Shown: piece by piece, positions 44,495 to 53,218 of the stretch | Layout: the number at the start of each line of letters is the position of its first letter | Numbering within the stretch: the first letter of the stretch is position 1 | Program-made: the position numbers and the translations under genes | Assembly (NCBI GenBank): GCA_963826975.1 | Contig: CAWGZJ010000014.1 | Span: 35,436 to 99,435 of the forward strand | Direction of reading: 5' to 3' | Length of the DNA: 64,000 nt | Source of the DNA: Palsa-883 sp963826975 | GTDB lineage: Bacteria > Pseudomonadota > Alphaproteobacteria > Acetobacterales > Acetobacteraceae | The notes under the pieces: model-generated | What the model was told of the DNA's origin: nothing | The model's database searches: none | The model's input: the letters and a program-made list of their open reading frames with translations, nothing else

Positions 44495-46066
44495 ATGCGG
44501 CGCACGACGTGGTTGGCACTTGGCCTGGTGCTCGCGCTGGCCGCGCCCGGCGTCGTTGCGCCCAGCGTTGTCGCGCCCAGCTTCGTCGCGATTGCGCCGG
44601 CGCGTGCCTCGGAGATCCGTGTCGGTTACACGCAGGACGCGCTGACGCTCGATCCCGCCAATCCGGGCAATCGCGACACCGAAACGATTATCCGCAACAT
44701 GTATGATGGGCTGCTGACGCGCGATGCGTCCATGCAAGTTGTGCCGGAGCTCGCCGAGAGCTGGCGTCAGATCGATCCGGTGACGTATGAGTTCCATCTG
44801 CGCGACGGGGTGCGCTTCCATGATGGCGCGCCGATGACCGCCGAGGACGTGAAGTTCACTATGGAACGCGTGCTGGCCGGCAAGATCGGCGGGCAGACCA
44901 ACCCGCGCAAGGATCTGCTGGGGCCGCTGACCCGCGTCGACATCGTCGATCCGCACACGGTTCGTTTCGTGCTCAGCCAACCGTGGCCGCTGCTGCCGGC
45001 GATGCTGCCGTTCCAGGAAATCGTCAGCGAGGCGTTCGTGAAGAGGGTCGGCGATGACGGCATGGTGTCGCAGGAGGACGGCGCCGGACCGTTCCGGCTG
45101 AAGGAATGGAACCGTGGCGATCGCATCGTGATGGAGCGCGTGGCGGATTATTACGGCGGCTCGCCGGCGGTTCCGCCGGTGGGTCCGGCGCGCGTCGATC
45201 GGGTGATCTACAAGGTGATGCCGGATAATGCGTCGCGTGTCGCGGCGCTGCTGGCTGGCGATATCGACATCATCAACGGGCTGCCGGTGACCTCGATCGC
45301 CCAGGTGCGCGACAATCCGGGCACCACGGTGATGGCAGTGAACGGCACGCGCACGTTCTTCCTGTCGATCAACAATGCCAGGCCGCCGTTCAATGATGTG
45401 CGCGTGCGTCGTGCGCTGAACCACGCGGTGGATCGCAAGCTGATCGTGGCGCGGCTGTTGAATGGGTTGGCCACGCCGTTGAACGGCGTGCTGAGCCCCG
45501 ATGCGTTCGGGTTCGACGCCGATCTGCCGGAGTATGGTTATGACCCGGCGCAGGCGAGGTCGCTGCTGGTGGAGGCCGGTGCGTCCAACCTTAACCTGAC
45601 GATCGATGTTGATGGCGCCTCGAAGGATATCGCCGAGGCGATTGCATCGATGATGACGCGTAGTGGCATCGCCGCGAAGGTGCAGGTGTGGGAAACCGCG
45701 GTGATCGTGCCGATCTGGCGCGATGCTGCGAAGCGGAAGGACCGTGATTTGTTCTTTACGTCCTGGGGCAATGCATCCCTCGATCCGTCGGACATCATGA
45801 TGCCGGCGGTGCATGGCGGTGGGCGTGGGAATTCAGCGGGCTATGCCAATCCGGAAGTGGACAAGCTGCTCGACCAAGCCGAGACCGAAACGGATCAGGC
45901 GAAGCGGCGGGCGATCTATCTGCGGGTGCAGCAGGTGGTGCACGATGATGCGCCTTGGGTTTTCCTGTGGCTGCCGCAGGATGTTTATGGTGTGTCGAAA
46001 AGGCTACATGGGTTCAAGCCGTCCGCGGACGGCAAGATCTATCTGTCGCGCGTTAGTGTGGAATGA
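44495..46066 (+). CDS. ABC transporter substrate-binding protein, family 5 (peptide/amine type), 523 aa
   Basis: Signal peptide of about 37 residues (LALGLVLALAAPGVVAPSVV ... ARASEIRVG), then the SBP_bac_5 pattern: ALTLDPANPGNRDTETIIRN, MYDGLLTRD and FHLRDGVRFHDGAPMTAEDV. It binds its ligand in the periplasm for the DppBC-like permeases encoded downstream. The ligand is unknown. Three 15-bp repeats in the signal peptide region encode GVVAP/SVVAP/SFVAI. A strong ribosome site AGGGAGG precedes ATG 44495. Confidence 0.93.
   Translation: MRRTTWLALGLVLALAAPGVVAPSVVAPSFVAIAPARASEIRVGYTQDALTLDPANPGNRDTETIIRNMYDGLLTRDASMQVVPELAESWRQIDPVTYEFHLRDGVRFHDGAPMTAEDVKFTMERVLAGKIGGQTNPRKDLLGPLTRVDIVDPHTVRFVLSQPWPLLPAMLPFQEIVSEAFVKRVGDDGMVSQEDGAGPFRLKEWNRGDRIVMERVADYYGGSPAVPPVGPARVDRVIYKVMPDNASRVAALLAGDIDIINGLPVTSIAQVRDNPGTTVMAVNGTRTFFLSINNARPPFNDVRVRRALNHAVDRKLIVARLLNGLATPLNGVLSPDAFGFDADLPEYGYDPAQARSLLVEAGASNLNLTIDVDGASKDIAEAIASMMTRSGIAAKVQVWETAVIVPIWRDAAKRKDRDLFFTSWGNASLDPSDIMMPAVHGGGRGNSAGYANPEVDKLLDQAETETDQAKRRAIYLRVQQVVHDDAPWVFLWLPQDVYGVSKRLHGFKPSADGKIYLSRVSVE
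44549..44593 (+). repeat. 3 x 15-bp tandem array in the signal-peptide region
   Basis: GGCGTCGTTGCGCCC, AGCGTTGTCGCGCCC and AGCTTCGTCGCGATT, lengthening the hydrophobic part of the signal peptide of the binding protein. Confidence 0.85.
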
Positions 46067-46099
46067 TGGTGGGTGGGAGGCAGATCGAGGCCGGCGAAA

Positions 46100-46220
46100 A
46101 TTCTCCCCCTCCCCTTGAGGGAGGGGGTTGGGGGGAGGGGTTGGTGCCAGGACCCGCACCGAGGTCTCTCGCGCCGCGGCCCCTCCCCCCAACCCCCTCC
46201 CTCAAGGGGAGGGGGAGAAT
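46100..46220. repeat. perfect 41-bp inverted repeat with G-rich arms, between SBP and permease genes
   Basis: Bases 46100-46140 and 46180-46220 are exact complements, with a 39-base loop. The arm contains GGGAGGGGGTTGGGGGGAGG, four G-runs able to form a G-quadruplex on either strand (C-runs on the other). A degraded relative is at 12893-12958. It separates the binding-protein gene from the permease genes, where such hairpins often protect the upstream mRNA. Confidence 0.95.
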
Positions 46221-46284
46221 ACTACGCTCAAGCGCCGGCTTGTCCCGATGCGTATCGGATCCACTCCCGCCACGCCACCCCCAA

Positions 46285-47286
46285 ATGATCCGCCTGCTCC
46301 AGCGCGTTCTGCACCTGATCCCCGTCCTGCTCGGTACCACGCTGATCGTTTTCGCCATGACGACGGCGACCCCGGGCGATCCGGTCCAAATCATGCTCGG
46401 CGATCAGCGCGCCACCCCCGAGCAAATCGCCGCGCTGCGCCACGACATGGGTCTCGACCTTTCCCTCCCGGAGCGATTTTTCTCCTTCGTCTGGCGCGCG
46501 CTGCACGGCGATTTCGGCCGCAGCTTCTTCCATCGGCGCCCGGTGCTCGACGTGATCGCCGATCGCCTGCCCGCCACCATCGAACTGACACTCGCCGCCA
46601 CGATCCTTGCGCTCGCCATCGGCATTCCGCTCGGCCTGCTCGCCGGCGTGCGGCGCGGTCGCCTGACGGACCGTGCCGCCAGCATCTCGGCGCTGGTCGG
46701 CGTTTCCATGCCGGGGTTCTGGCTCGGCCTGCTGTTGATGTTGCTGTTCTCCGTCACGCTGCATTGGTTCCCTGTCTCCGGCCGCACCGGCTACGGCGAC
46801 GAACCGACCGCGGTCACGCATCTGCTGCTGTTGGACAGTCTGCTGGCCGGCCGCCCCGCTGCCTTCGCCGCCGCGCTGCGTCACCTGGCACTGCCGGCTA
46901 TCACGCTTGCCCTGCCGATGGCCGCGGTGCTGATGCGGGTGACGCGCGCCTCGGTGATCGACGTGCTGCGCGCGGACTACGTATTGTTCGCGCAGGCCAA
47001 GGGCCTGTCGCGCCGGCGCGTACTGCTGCTGCATGTGCTGAAGAACGCGCTGGCGCCCGCGGTCAGCGTCGCCGCGCTGGAGATCGGCGCACTGCTCGGC
47101 GGCAACATGATCGTCGAAACGATCTTCGCCTGGCCAGGCGTCGGCCGCCTTGTGGTGGAGGCTATCTTCGCCCGCAACTATCCGCTCGTACAGGCCGCGG
47201 TGCTGCTCTACGCGGTGGTTTTCGTGCTGCTCAACAGCCTCGCCGACCTGCTCTACGGTGTGCTCAACCCGCGCATCGCCGCATGA
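46285..47286 (+). CDS. ABC transporter permease, DppB-like, 333 aa
   Basis: BPD_transp_1 permease: MIRLLQRVLHLIPVLLGTTL start, GDFGRSFFHRRPVLDVIADR, SMPGFWLGLLLMLLFSVTLH and the EAA loop DYVLFAQAKGLSRRRVLLLH. Six membrane segments. ATG 46285 is chosen because the upstream open frame runs through the inverted repeat. Overlaps the next permease by ATGA. Confidence 0.93.
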   Translation: MIRLLQRVLHLIPVLLGTTLIVFAMTTATPGDPVQIMLGDQRATPEQIAALRHDMGLDLSLPERFFSFVWRALHGDFGRSFFHRRPVLDVIADRLPATIELTLAATILALAIGIPLGLLAGVRRGRLTDRAASISALVGVSMPGFWLGLLLMLLFSVTLHWFPVSGRTGYGDEPTAVTHLLLLDSLLAGRPAAFAAALRHLALPAITLALPMAAVLMRVTRASVIDVLRADYVLFAQAKGLSRRRVLLLHVLKNALAPAVSVAALEIGALLGGNMIVETIFAWPGVGRLVVEAIFARNYPLVQAAVLLYAVVFVLLNSLADLLYGVLNPRIAA

Positions 47287-48167
47287 GCGCGAGCCTGGCT
47301 GTTCACGAAGCGTCGCCCGGCGCGGTCGGTCTGCGTCGTTTCATCACCGATCGTACTAGCCTCAGCTGCGCGGTGATCGTGCTGCTGGCGGGGCTGGCGG
47401 CGTTGTTCGCGTCGGCGATCGCGCCGCACGACCCGGCGGATGCCGATCTGATGCGCCGCCTGCAACCACCCGTGTGGCAGGCGGGTGGCGACTGGTCCTA
47501 TCCGCTTGGCTGCGACGGGCTGGGGCGCGATATGCTGTCGCGGCTGATTTTTGGTGCGCGCGTCTCGCTCGGCGTCGGGTTTGGCGTGGTGCTGGTATCG
47601 AGCGTGATCGGCACGCTGCTCGGCATGCTCGCCGGCTTCGCGCGCGGCGCGATCGATGCGGTGCTGTCGCGCGTCGCCGATGTGCTGCTGGGTTTTCCGT
47701 ACCTCGTCTTCGCCATCGGGCTGATGGGCATGATGGGCCCGGGTCTCGGCAACATCGTGATCACGCTGGTGCTGAAGGAATGGGTCGTGGCGTTCCGCGT
47801 CGCGCGCGGCGAAACGTTGGGTGCCCGCGAGCAGGACTACGTGGAGGCGGCGCGGGCGTTGGGCTGCCCGTCCTGGCGGATCATGTGCGGGGAGATCCTG
47901 CCGAACATCCTGTCGCCGGTGCTGGTCGTGGCGACGATCCGCATGGCGCACGTGATCATCATGGAATCCAGCCTGTCGTTCCTGGGCCTTGGCGTGCAAC
48001 CGCCGTCGGTGTCGTGGGGTGGCATGGTTGCCGACGGGCGCGAGTTCCTCGCCGAGGGCTGGTGGGTCACCACGCTGCCCGGCCTGGCGATCCTGGTCGT
48101 CGTGTTGGCAATCAACCTGGCCAGCCAGGGCGCGCGCGAGGCATTCGATCCGCGGCTGCACCGATGA
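47283..48167 (+). CDS. ABC transporter permease, DppC-like, 294 aa
   Basis: Second permease: YPLGCDGLGRDMLSRLIFGA (typical LGTDxxGRDxxSRL motif with Thr replaced by Cys), then the EAA loop DYVEAARALGCPSWRIMCGE and SSLSFLGLGVQPPSVSWGGM. ATGA overlaps at both ends show a tightly coupled operon. Confidence 0.93.
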   Translation: MSASLAVHEASPGAVGLRRFITDRTSLSCAVIVLLAGLAALFASAIAPHDPADADLMRRLQPPVWQAGGDWSYPLGCDGLGRDMLSRLIFGARVSLGVGFGVVLVSSVIGTLLGMLAGFARGAIDAVLSRVADVLLGFPYLVFAIGLMGMMGPGLGNIVITLVLKEWVVAFRVARGETLGAREQDYVEAARALGCPSWRIMCGEILPNILSPVLVVATIRMAHVIIMESSLSFLGLGVQPPSVSWGGMVADGREFLAEGWWVTTLPGLAILVVVLAINLASQGAREAFDPRLHR

Positions 48168-49333
48168 GCGATGTGCCAATGAGCGGTGCACTGATCCCTG
48201 GCGCATCAATGCCCGACCCATCAATGCCCGACCTATCGATGCCCGACCTATCGATGCCCGACCTATCGATGCCCGACCCATCGATGCCCGACCCATCGAT
48301 GCCCGACCCATCGATGCCCGGCCTATCGAAGCAAGGCGCATCGAGGATTGCGACGCCGGCGACCGTCGCGCCGATCCTGCGCATTGGCGGTCTGCGCGTG
48401 ACCTTCCACGGCGACGGGGGTGCGGTGCGCGCGGTGGATGGCGTCGACCTGTATGTGCATCGCGGCGAGTGCCTGGGCGTGGTAGGCAAGTCCGGCTCCG
48501 GCAAGACGGTGACGTTTCTTGCCACGCTAGGTCTGCTGGCGCCCCCCGCCCGCGTCGAAGCCGAAACATTGTCGTGGCAGGGCATTGACCTGCGCGCTTT
48601 ATCGCCCGCCGCGTGGCGCGCGCTGCGCGGCCGCGACATTGCGCTGACCATGCAGGATGCGCTCACCGCGCTGAACCCCGCGCTGACCATCGGCACGCAG
48701 ATCACCGAGGTGCTGCAGGCGCATGGCGACCTGCCTTCCGCCGCCGCGCGACGTACCCGCGCCGAGGAGTTGCTGCGCCTGGTCGGCATCGCCGATCCAG
48801 CGCGTCAGTTGCACGCCTATCCGCATGAGCTGTCCGGCGGCATGCGCCAGCGTGCAATGATCGCCGTGGCGCTTGCGTGTGGGCCGAAGCTGTTGATCGC
48901 TGACGAACCGACCACCGCGCTGGACGTCACCGTTCAGGCGCAGGTGCTGGAGCTGCTGGACACGTTACGCGCCCAGTTGCATCTCAGTCTGGTGCTGATC
49001 ACCCACAATCTCGGCGTGGTCGCCGCGCATTGCGACCGGATAGCGGTGATGTATGCCGGGCAGGTGGTGGAGACCGGCCCCACCGCGCAGGTCATTGCGG
49101 CACCAGCACATCCCTACACCGCCGGCCTGCTGGCCTGTCTGCCGCGGCTTGATCGGCTGGACGCACCATTGGCGCCGATCCCCGGCCGCGTGCCGGAATT
49201 GACGCACCTGCCACCGGGGTGCCGCTTCGCGCCACGCTGCGCAGCACACACCGACGGTTGTGACCTGCCCCAGGCCATGCGCGCGCTGGGTACCGACCGC
49301 GCCGCACGCTGCCATCTGGCGGGGGTGGCATGA
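48164..49333 (+). CDS. ABC transporter ATPase, DppD-like, with repeat N-terminus, 389 aa
   Basis: Complete ATPase: Walker A VVGKSGSGKTVTFLATLG (about 108), signature LSGGMRQRAMIAVALACGPK, Walker B LLIADEPTTALD, H-loop ITHNLG. The oligopeptide C-terminal domain has four Cys around CRFAPRCAAHTDGCDLP. The normal start of the fold (ILRIGGLRVTF) is preceded by about 65 extra residues: 8 copies of SMPDP/SMPDL encoded by a 15-bp minisatellite. The extension has no counterpart in the family. Start 48164 overlaps the previous stop. Confidence 0.92.
   Translation: MSDVPMSGALIPGASMPDPSMPDLSMPDLSMPDLSMPDPSMPDPSMPDPSMPGLSKQGASRIATPATVAPILRIGGLRVTFHGDGGAVRAVDGVDLYVHRGECLGVVGKSGSGKTVTFLATLGLLAPPARVEAETLSWQGIDLRALSPAAWRALRGRDIALTMQDALTALNPALTIGTQITEVLQAHGDLPSAAARRTRAEELLRLVGIADPARQLHAYPHELSGGMRQRAMIAVALACGPKLLIADEPTTALDVTVQAQVLELLDTLRAQLHLSLVLITHNLGVVAAHCDRIAVMYAGQVVETGPTAQVIAAPAHPYTAGLLACLPRLDRLDAPLAPIPGRVPELTHLPPGCRFAPRCAAHTDGCDLPQAMRALGTDRAARCHLAGVA
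48206..48325 (+). repeat. 8 x 15-bp minisatellite at the 5' end of the ATPase gene
   Basis: TCGATGCCCGACCCA and variants (TCAATG, CCTA) occur eight times with exact 15-base period; a ninth unit (48326-48340) is degenerate. Encodes SMPDP/SMPDL. Three units of each kind are identical, the mark of recent slippage. Confidence 0.97.
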
Positions 49334-50381
49334 CCGATGGACACGGCCCGCCCCAGGCCACGCCGCTGGTCGAATTGCGGACGCTTAGCCGATACTTCGA
49401 GGTTCGCCGCAGCCTCGCCGACGTGACTCGCCGCCCGACCTGCCGCGCTGGTGCGCGCGGTGGACGGCGTGAACCTGACCATCGCGCGCGGCGAATGCCT
49501 GGGACTGATCGGTGAGAGCGGCTGCGGCAAATCGACGCTCGGGCGCCTCGCGCTGCGTCTGCGCGTGCCCACCGGCGGCACGGTGCGCTTCGACGGTGCC
49601 GATCTCGCCAGCCTGGATGCGCGCGCGCTGGCGGCACTGCGTCCGCGCATGCAGATCGTCTTCCAGGACCCCTATGCCTCGTTGAACCCGCGCCGCAACG
49701 TCGAGCAGATCGTCGGCTTGCCGCTACGATTGCACACGCGCCTGACCACAAGCGAACGCCGCGCGCGCGTCGTCGCGGCGCTGGAATGGGTGGGCCTCGG
49801 CGGCGGGCAACTGCGCCGCTACCCGCACCAGTTCTCCGGCGGCCAACGCCAGCGCATCGGCATCGCCCGCGCGCTGGTGCTGCACCCCGACTTCGTGGTG
49901 TGCGACGAGCCGGTGTCCGCGCTGGACGTTTCGGTTCAGGCACAGATCATCGAGCTGCTCGGCAGGCTGCGGCGCGAGCTCGGCCTGGCCTATCTGTTCA
50001 TCTCGCACGATCTCGCCGTGGTCGCGCATGTCAGCGACCGCATCGCGGTGATGTATCTTGGCCGCATCGTCGAGCTCGGCCCGGCGCGCGCCGTCGTCAC
50101 AACGCCGCGACATCCCTACACACGCGCATTGCTATCCGCGGTGCCGCAAGTCCACGCCACGCACGGCAGCGCGGATCCGTCTGACCGGCGAACCGCCATC
50201 GCCGCTGTCGCCACCGAATGGCTGCGCCTTCCACCCGCGCTGCCCGTACGCCCAGGACCTCTGCAGCCACACGCGACCCGTGCTGACCGACACCGCATCG
50301 GGTCACGCCGTCGCCTGCCACTTCGCCGACACCATCACCGATCCCTCACCAGCTCAGGAGGCTGTCGCATGCAATCCATGA
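49330..50381 (+). CDS. ABC transporter ATPase, DppF-like (two frameshifts)
   Basis: It starts at 49330 (ATGA with the preceding gene) as LVELRTLSRYFEVRRSLADV. It shifts frame near 49440-49460 to VRAVDGVNLTIARGECLGLI with Walker A GESGCGKSTLGRLALRL, signature FSGGQRQRIGIARALVLHP, Walker B VVCDEPVSALDVS and ITHD-type ISHDLAVVAHVSD. Near 50170-50185 it shifts again; the +1 frame gives RLTGEPPSPLSPPNGCAFHP then RCPYAQDLCSH, the Cys-rich oligopeptide C-terminus, to 50381. Both shifts are +1. If real, the gene is broken; if sequencing errors, it is a normal 350-residue ATPase. It partners the DppD-like ATPase. Confidence 0.85.
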
Positions 50382-51730
50382 AGATCATCTCTCCCAACGG
50401 GCATCTTGGTTTCGCGCCACTGAAGCCGGAGAGCTTCGCCATCGGCGTCGATGCGCGGCCGGACTATATCGGCGCCGATTCCGGCAGCGACGACGTCGGA
50501 CCGGTGCCGCTGGGGTCCGACACCTCCACCAGCCCGCTCGGCTGGCAGACGCAGGATCTGGAATACATGCTGCTGGCGTCACGGCGCATCGGCGTGCCGA
50601 TGATCATCGGCTCGGCCGGCGACACCGGCAGCAACAGCCGGGTGGACCTATATCTGCGCGTCATTCGTGAACTGGCGCGCAAGCACGGGCTCGGCCCGTT
50701 CAAGCTCGGCTGGTACTATTCCGAAGTGCCAAAGCAGCGCCTGCGCGCGGCGATCGAGAACGGTGAGGACATCGCCGGCCTGGACGGCCGTCCGTCGCTG
50801 ACGCTGGAGGAACTCGAAGCGACCGACCGCATCGTCGCCATGGCCGGCGTGCATCCCTACATCAAGCTGCTGCGCCAGGGCGCCGACGTGATCATCGGTG
50901 GGCGCAGCAGCGATTGCGCGGTGTTCGCCGCGCCGGCGATCCATAATGGCTTTCCCGAAGCGCTGGCCTACTATCTTGGCAAGGTGCTGGAATGCGCCTC
51001 GTTTTGCGCCGAGCCGTATGGCGCGAAGGAGACGGTGCTGGGCGAGATCACCAGCGACGACGTGCGGGTGACCGCGATGCATCCCGACCAGCGCTGCACG
51101 ATCGCCTCGGTCGCCGGGCACGCGATGTACGAGCGATCCAACCCGTTCTACGAATACGTCGCCGGCGGCCGGCTCGACATGACCAACTGCCACTACGAGC
51201 AGGTGGACCCACGCACCACGCGCATCACCGGCCCCGTCTTCGAGCCCGCACCGCAGTTTCGCGTGAAACTGGAAGGCTCCGGCAAGGTTGGCGAGCGGTA
51301 TGTCGGCCTGGTCGGTATCCGCGATCCGTATTCGGTGAAGAACGTCGACCGGATGATCGACTGGGCACGCCAGCAGGTGCGCGAACGGTTCGGCAACGCA
51401 CAGTACGAACTGCACTACACTGTCTATGGCCGAGACGGCGTGATGGGCCCAATGGAGCCCAACCGGGACCGTCCAGCGCACGAGTTGGCGGTGCTGGTAC
51501 AAGGCGTCGCGCCAACACGGGAGATGGCGGAAGAAGTCGCGCTGATCGGCACTCGCCAGATGTTCTATGCTCGCCTGCCTGAAGTAAAAGGCACGGCCGG
51601 CTCGGTTGCCTTCCCGCTGGACGAGGTGATGCGAGCCAGCCCCGCCTATCGCTGGACGATCAACCACACCTACGCGGTTCCCCACGGGCTGGCGCTGCAT
51701 GAAACCGGTCTCGAAACGGTTGGCGCATAG
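50369..51730 (+). CDS. AtuA-family protein (acyclic terpene utilization, DUF1446), 453 aa
   Basis: The ATG at 50369 has AGGAGG 7 bases upstream. DUF1446/AtuA N-terminal pattern: IGADSGSDDVGPVPLGSDTS, RIGVPMIIGSAGDTGSNSRV and KLLRQGADVIIGGRSSDCAV. Its partner DUF4387 protein follows 9 bases later, as is usual for this pair in acetyl-CoA-type and terpenoid or hydroxy-acid catabolic operons. The biochemical role is not settled for most members. Overlaps the 3' end of the ATPase gene by 13 bases, so it is co-expressed with the importer. Confidence 0.88.
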   Translation: MQSMKIISPNGHLGFAPLKPESFAIGVDARPDYIGADSGSDDVGPVPLGSDTSTSPLGWQTQDLEYMLLASRRIGVPMIIGSAGDTGSNSRVDLYLRVIRELARKHGLGPFKLGWYYSEVPKQRLRAAIENGEDIAGLDGRPSLTLEELEATDRIVAMAGVHPYIKLLRQGADVIIGGRSSDCAVFAAPAIHNGFPEALAYYLGKVLECASFCAEPYGAKETVLGEITSDDVRVTAMHPDQRCTIASVAGHAMYERSNPFYEYVAGGRLDMTNCHYEQVDPRTTRITGPVFEPAPQFRVKLEGSGKVGERYVGLVGIRDPYSVKNVDRMIDWARQQVRERFGNAQYELHYTVYGRDGVMGPMEPNRDRPAHELAVLVQGVAPTREMAEEVALIGTRQMFYARLPEVKGTAGSVAFPLDEVMRASPAYRWTINHTYAVPHGLALHETGLETVGA

Positions 51731-51739
51731 GGGGCGGCG

Positions 51740-52067
51740 ATGGCAAAGACACTCGCAGAACTGGCGAAGACATTACGCAGCAAGAATGCCGGCGTGGACA
51801 AGATCACGTTCGACATCATCTTTCCCGACCGTGCGACCTACGAGCACGTGAAGCGCTGCCAGGTGCTGAGCCGTGCCAGCGTCGCGGCGCTGTACAATAT
51901 TCCCGAACTCGCGGATCTCGGACTTCGTGGAATTCGATCCGGGCAACGCGATCAAATTCACCATCTACCGCACGGTGCCCAGCGGCAGCGCTGGCGATCC
52001 TGATATCTTCGGTGCCCAGCAATACGCGCCGCTGCTCGGTGTCGTGGTGCCGGAGGTGGTCGGCTGA
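51740..52067 (+). CDS. DUF4387 protein, partner of AtuA (frameshifted)
   Basis: The first part reads LAELAKTLRSKNAGVDKITF then DIIFPDRATYEHVKRCQVLS up to LYNIPE. At GAAC (51905-51908) one extra base shifts the frame. The +1 frame continues SRISDFVEFDPGNAIKFTIY and ends FGAQQYAPLLGVVVPEVVG at 52067, completing the usual ~108-residue DUF4387 protein. The pair AtuA-DUF4387 is conserved; the function of the small partner is unknown. Confidence 0.85.
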
Positions 52068-52495
52068 ACATCGGTCAAGGTCAGGGCATCGACCGGCCGA
52101 TGGCGGAGTAAGTCCGGCCGGGCGGTGTGAAGTCCGCACAGGCGGGTCATACCATCGGTTGTAAAGGATGACCGTTGGTGGACTCTCTGCTCGGCGCGCT
52201 GCCGCCCTCTGATTCCCACTGGCAACCCGGCGCGCGATACCGACCGCCGAAATCGTTGGAAGGGTCAACGATTTCGCGGCCGATATTACCTCTCGGTTAC
52301 TCTAATGCCAGCGGCCGAAAGTCTTGACGTACACTACCGAACCCCGTCGCGGCCGGTGCAGGCCGGTATCCACGACTTCATTGGTCGCACGAAAGGAAGT
52401 CGTGGATGGCCGGCCTTCGCCGGCCATGACGGGTGGAGAGCCTGCCCCGGCGCGGCATGTCCAATGCCAGCGCCGCGTCGTGTCGAAAGTCGGGA
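52068..52495. repeat. intergenic region with CCACGACTT hairpin
   Basis: At 52361-52425 GGCCGGTATCCACGACTTC faces GAAGTCGTGGATGGCCGGCC, followed by CCGGCCTTCGCCGGCC. This is the third member of the hairpin family seen at 18423 and 23084. No gene in the interval. Confidence 0.75.
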
Positions 52496-53218
52496 TCAGG
52501 CGCGCCGGCGGCGAATGGCGCCAAGCCCGACCAGGGCAGTGCCAAGCAATGACATGGAGACCGGCTCAGGGACGTTCATCGGCGCGAGCGATGCATTGGC
52601 CTGGAAGCCCACATCCGAACCGGCGCCCAGTGTCACGGTCCAGATCGAGCTGATCGAATATGGGCCCGTCAATGACGTGATGATGTCGTACTGGTCGTCC
52701 ATGAATGAGTTCTGCGTGATGGCCGGTGTGCCGGGACCAGCAACATCAGTTGCGCCAGCGCAGCTAGTCAAGTTGGTGTCGGTGGTGCTGATGCAGCTGG
52801 TGAATGACGCGAGATTGGCCGCGCTGCCGGTCGTGACAGAGCCGCCGATATGGCTGTTCAGCAGAACCGACGGTGGTGCCGTCGGTGCCGTGAACCCTGT
52901 ATCGCTGAACACGAACTCGATCGTCGCAGTGGAGCCCGACGTGTTCTGGACGTCCAGGCTGGCCGACAGCAGCTTGGCAAGACTTGCGGTGCCAGGCGAG
53001 TTGGACAGGATCGACAGATTGCTGAGGGCAAATACGCCGAGTGTGGTGGAGCCGGCGATCAACGTGGAGCCAGATGCGCCGCTCAGCAGAGTGACGAACG
53101 TCACGCCGCTATCGAGGCTGTAATCGACGATCAGGCCGGCCTGAGCCTTCGGCGTGCCTACGGCGAGCATTGCTGCTGCAGACAAGATGAACGTCGTACC
53201 AAGACAAAACTTACGCAT
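52496..53218 (-). CDS. PEP-CTERM sorting-signal exported protein, 240 aa
   Basis: Signal peptide (FILSAAAMLAVGTPKAQAGL) at the N-terminus; the C-terminus is VPEPVSMSLLGTALVGLGAI then RRRRA, the PEP motif, membrane helix and basic tail recognised by an exosortase. The body is Ser/Thr/Gly-rich with few cysteines, typical of secreted biofilm-type proteins. No exosortase or EPS operon lies in the window. Transcribed from the AT-rich region to its right. Confidence 0.9.
   Translation of the reverse strand: MRKFCLGTTFILSAAAMLAVGTPKAQAGLIVDYSLDSGVTFVTLLSGASGSTLIAGSTTLGVFALSNLSILSNSPGTASLAKLLSASLDVQNTSGSTATIEFVFSDTGFTAPTAPPSVLLNSHIGGSVTTGSAANLASFTSCISTTDTNLTSCAGATDVAGPGTPAITQNSFMDDQYDIITSLTGPYSISSIWTVTLGAGSDVGFQANASLAPMNVPEPVSMSLLGTALVGLGAIRRRRA

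Noticed and set aside
49451..51730. Single frame joining the DppF-like ATPase to the AtuA protein
   Set aside because: The fusion exists only because a +1 frameshift puts the ATPase into the AtuA frame; AtuA has its own AGGAGG and ATG at 50369.
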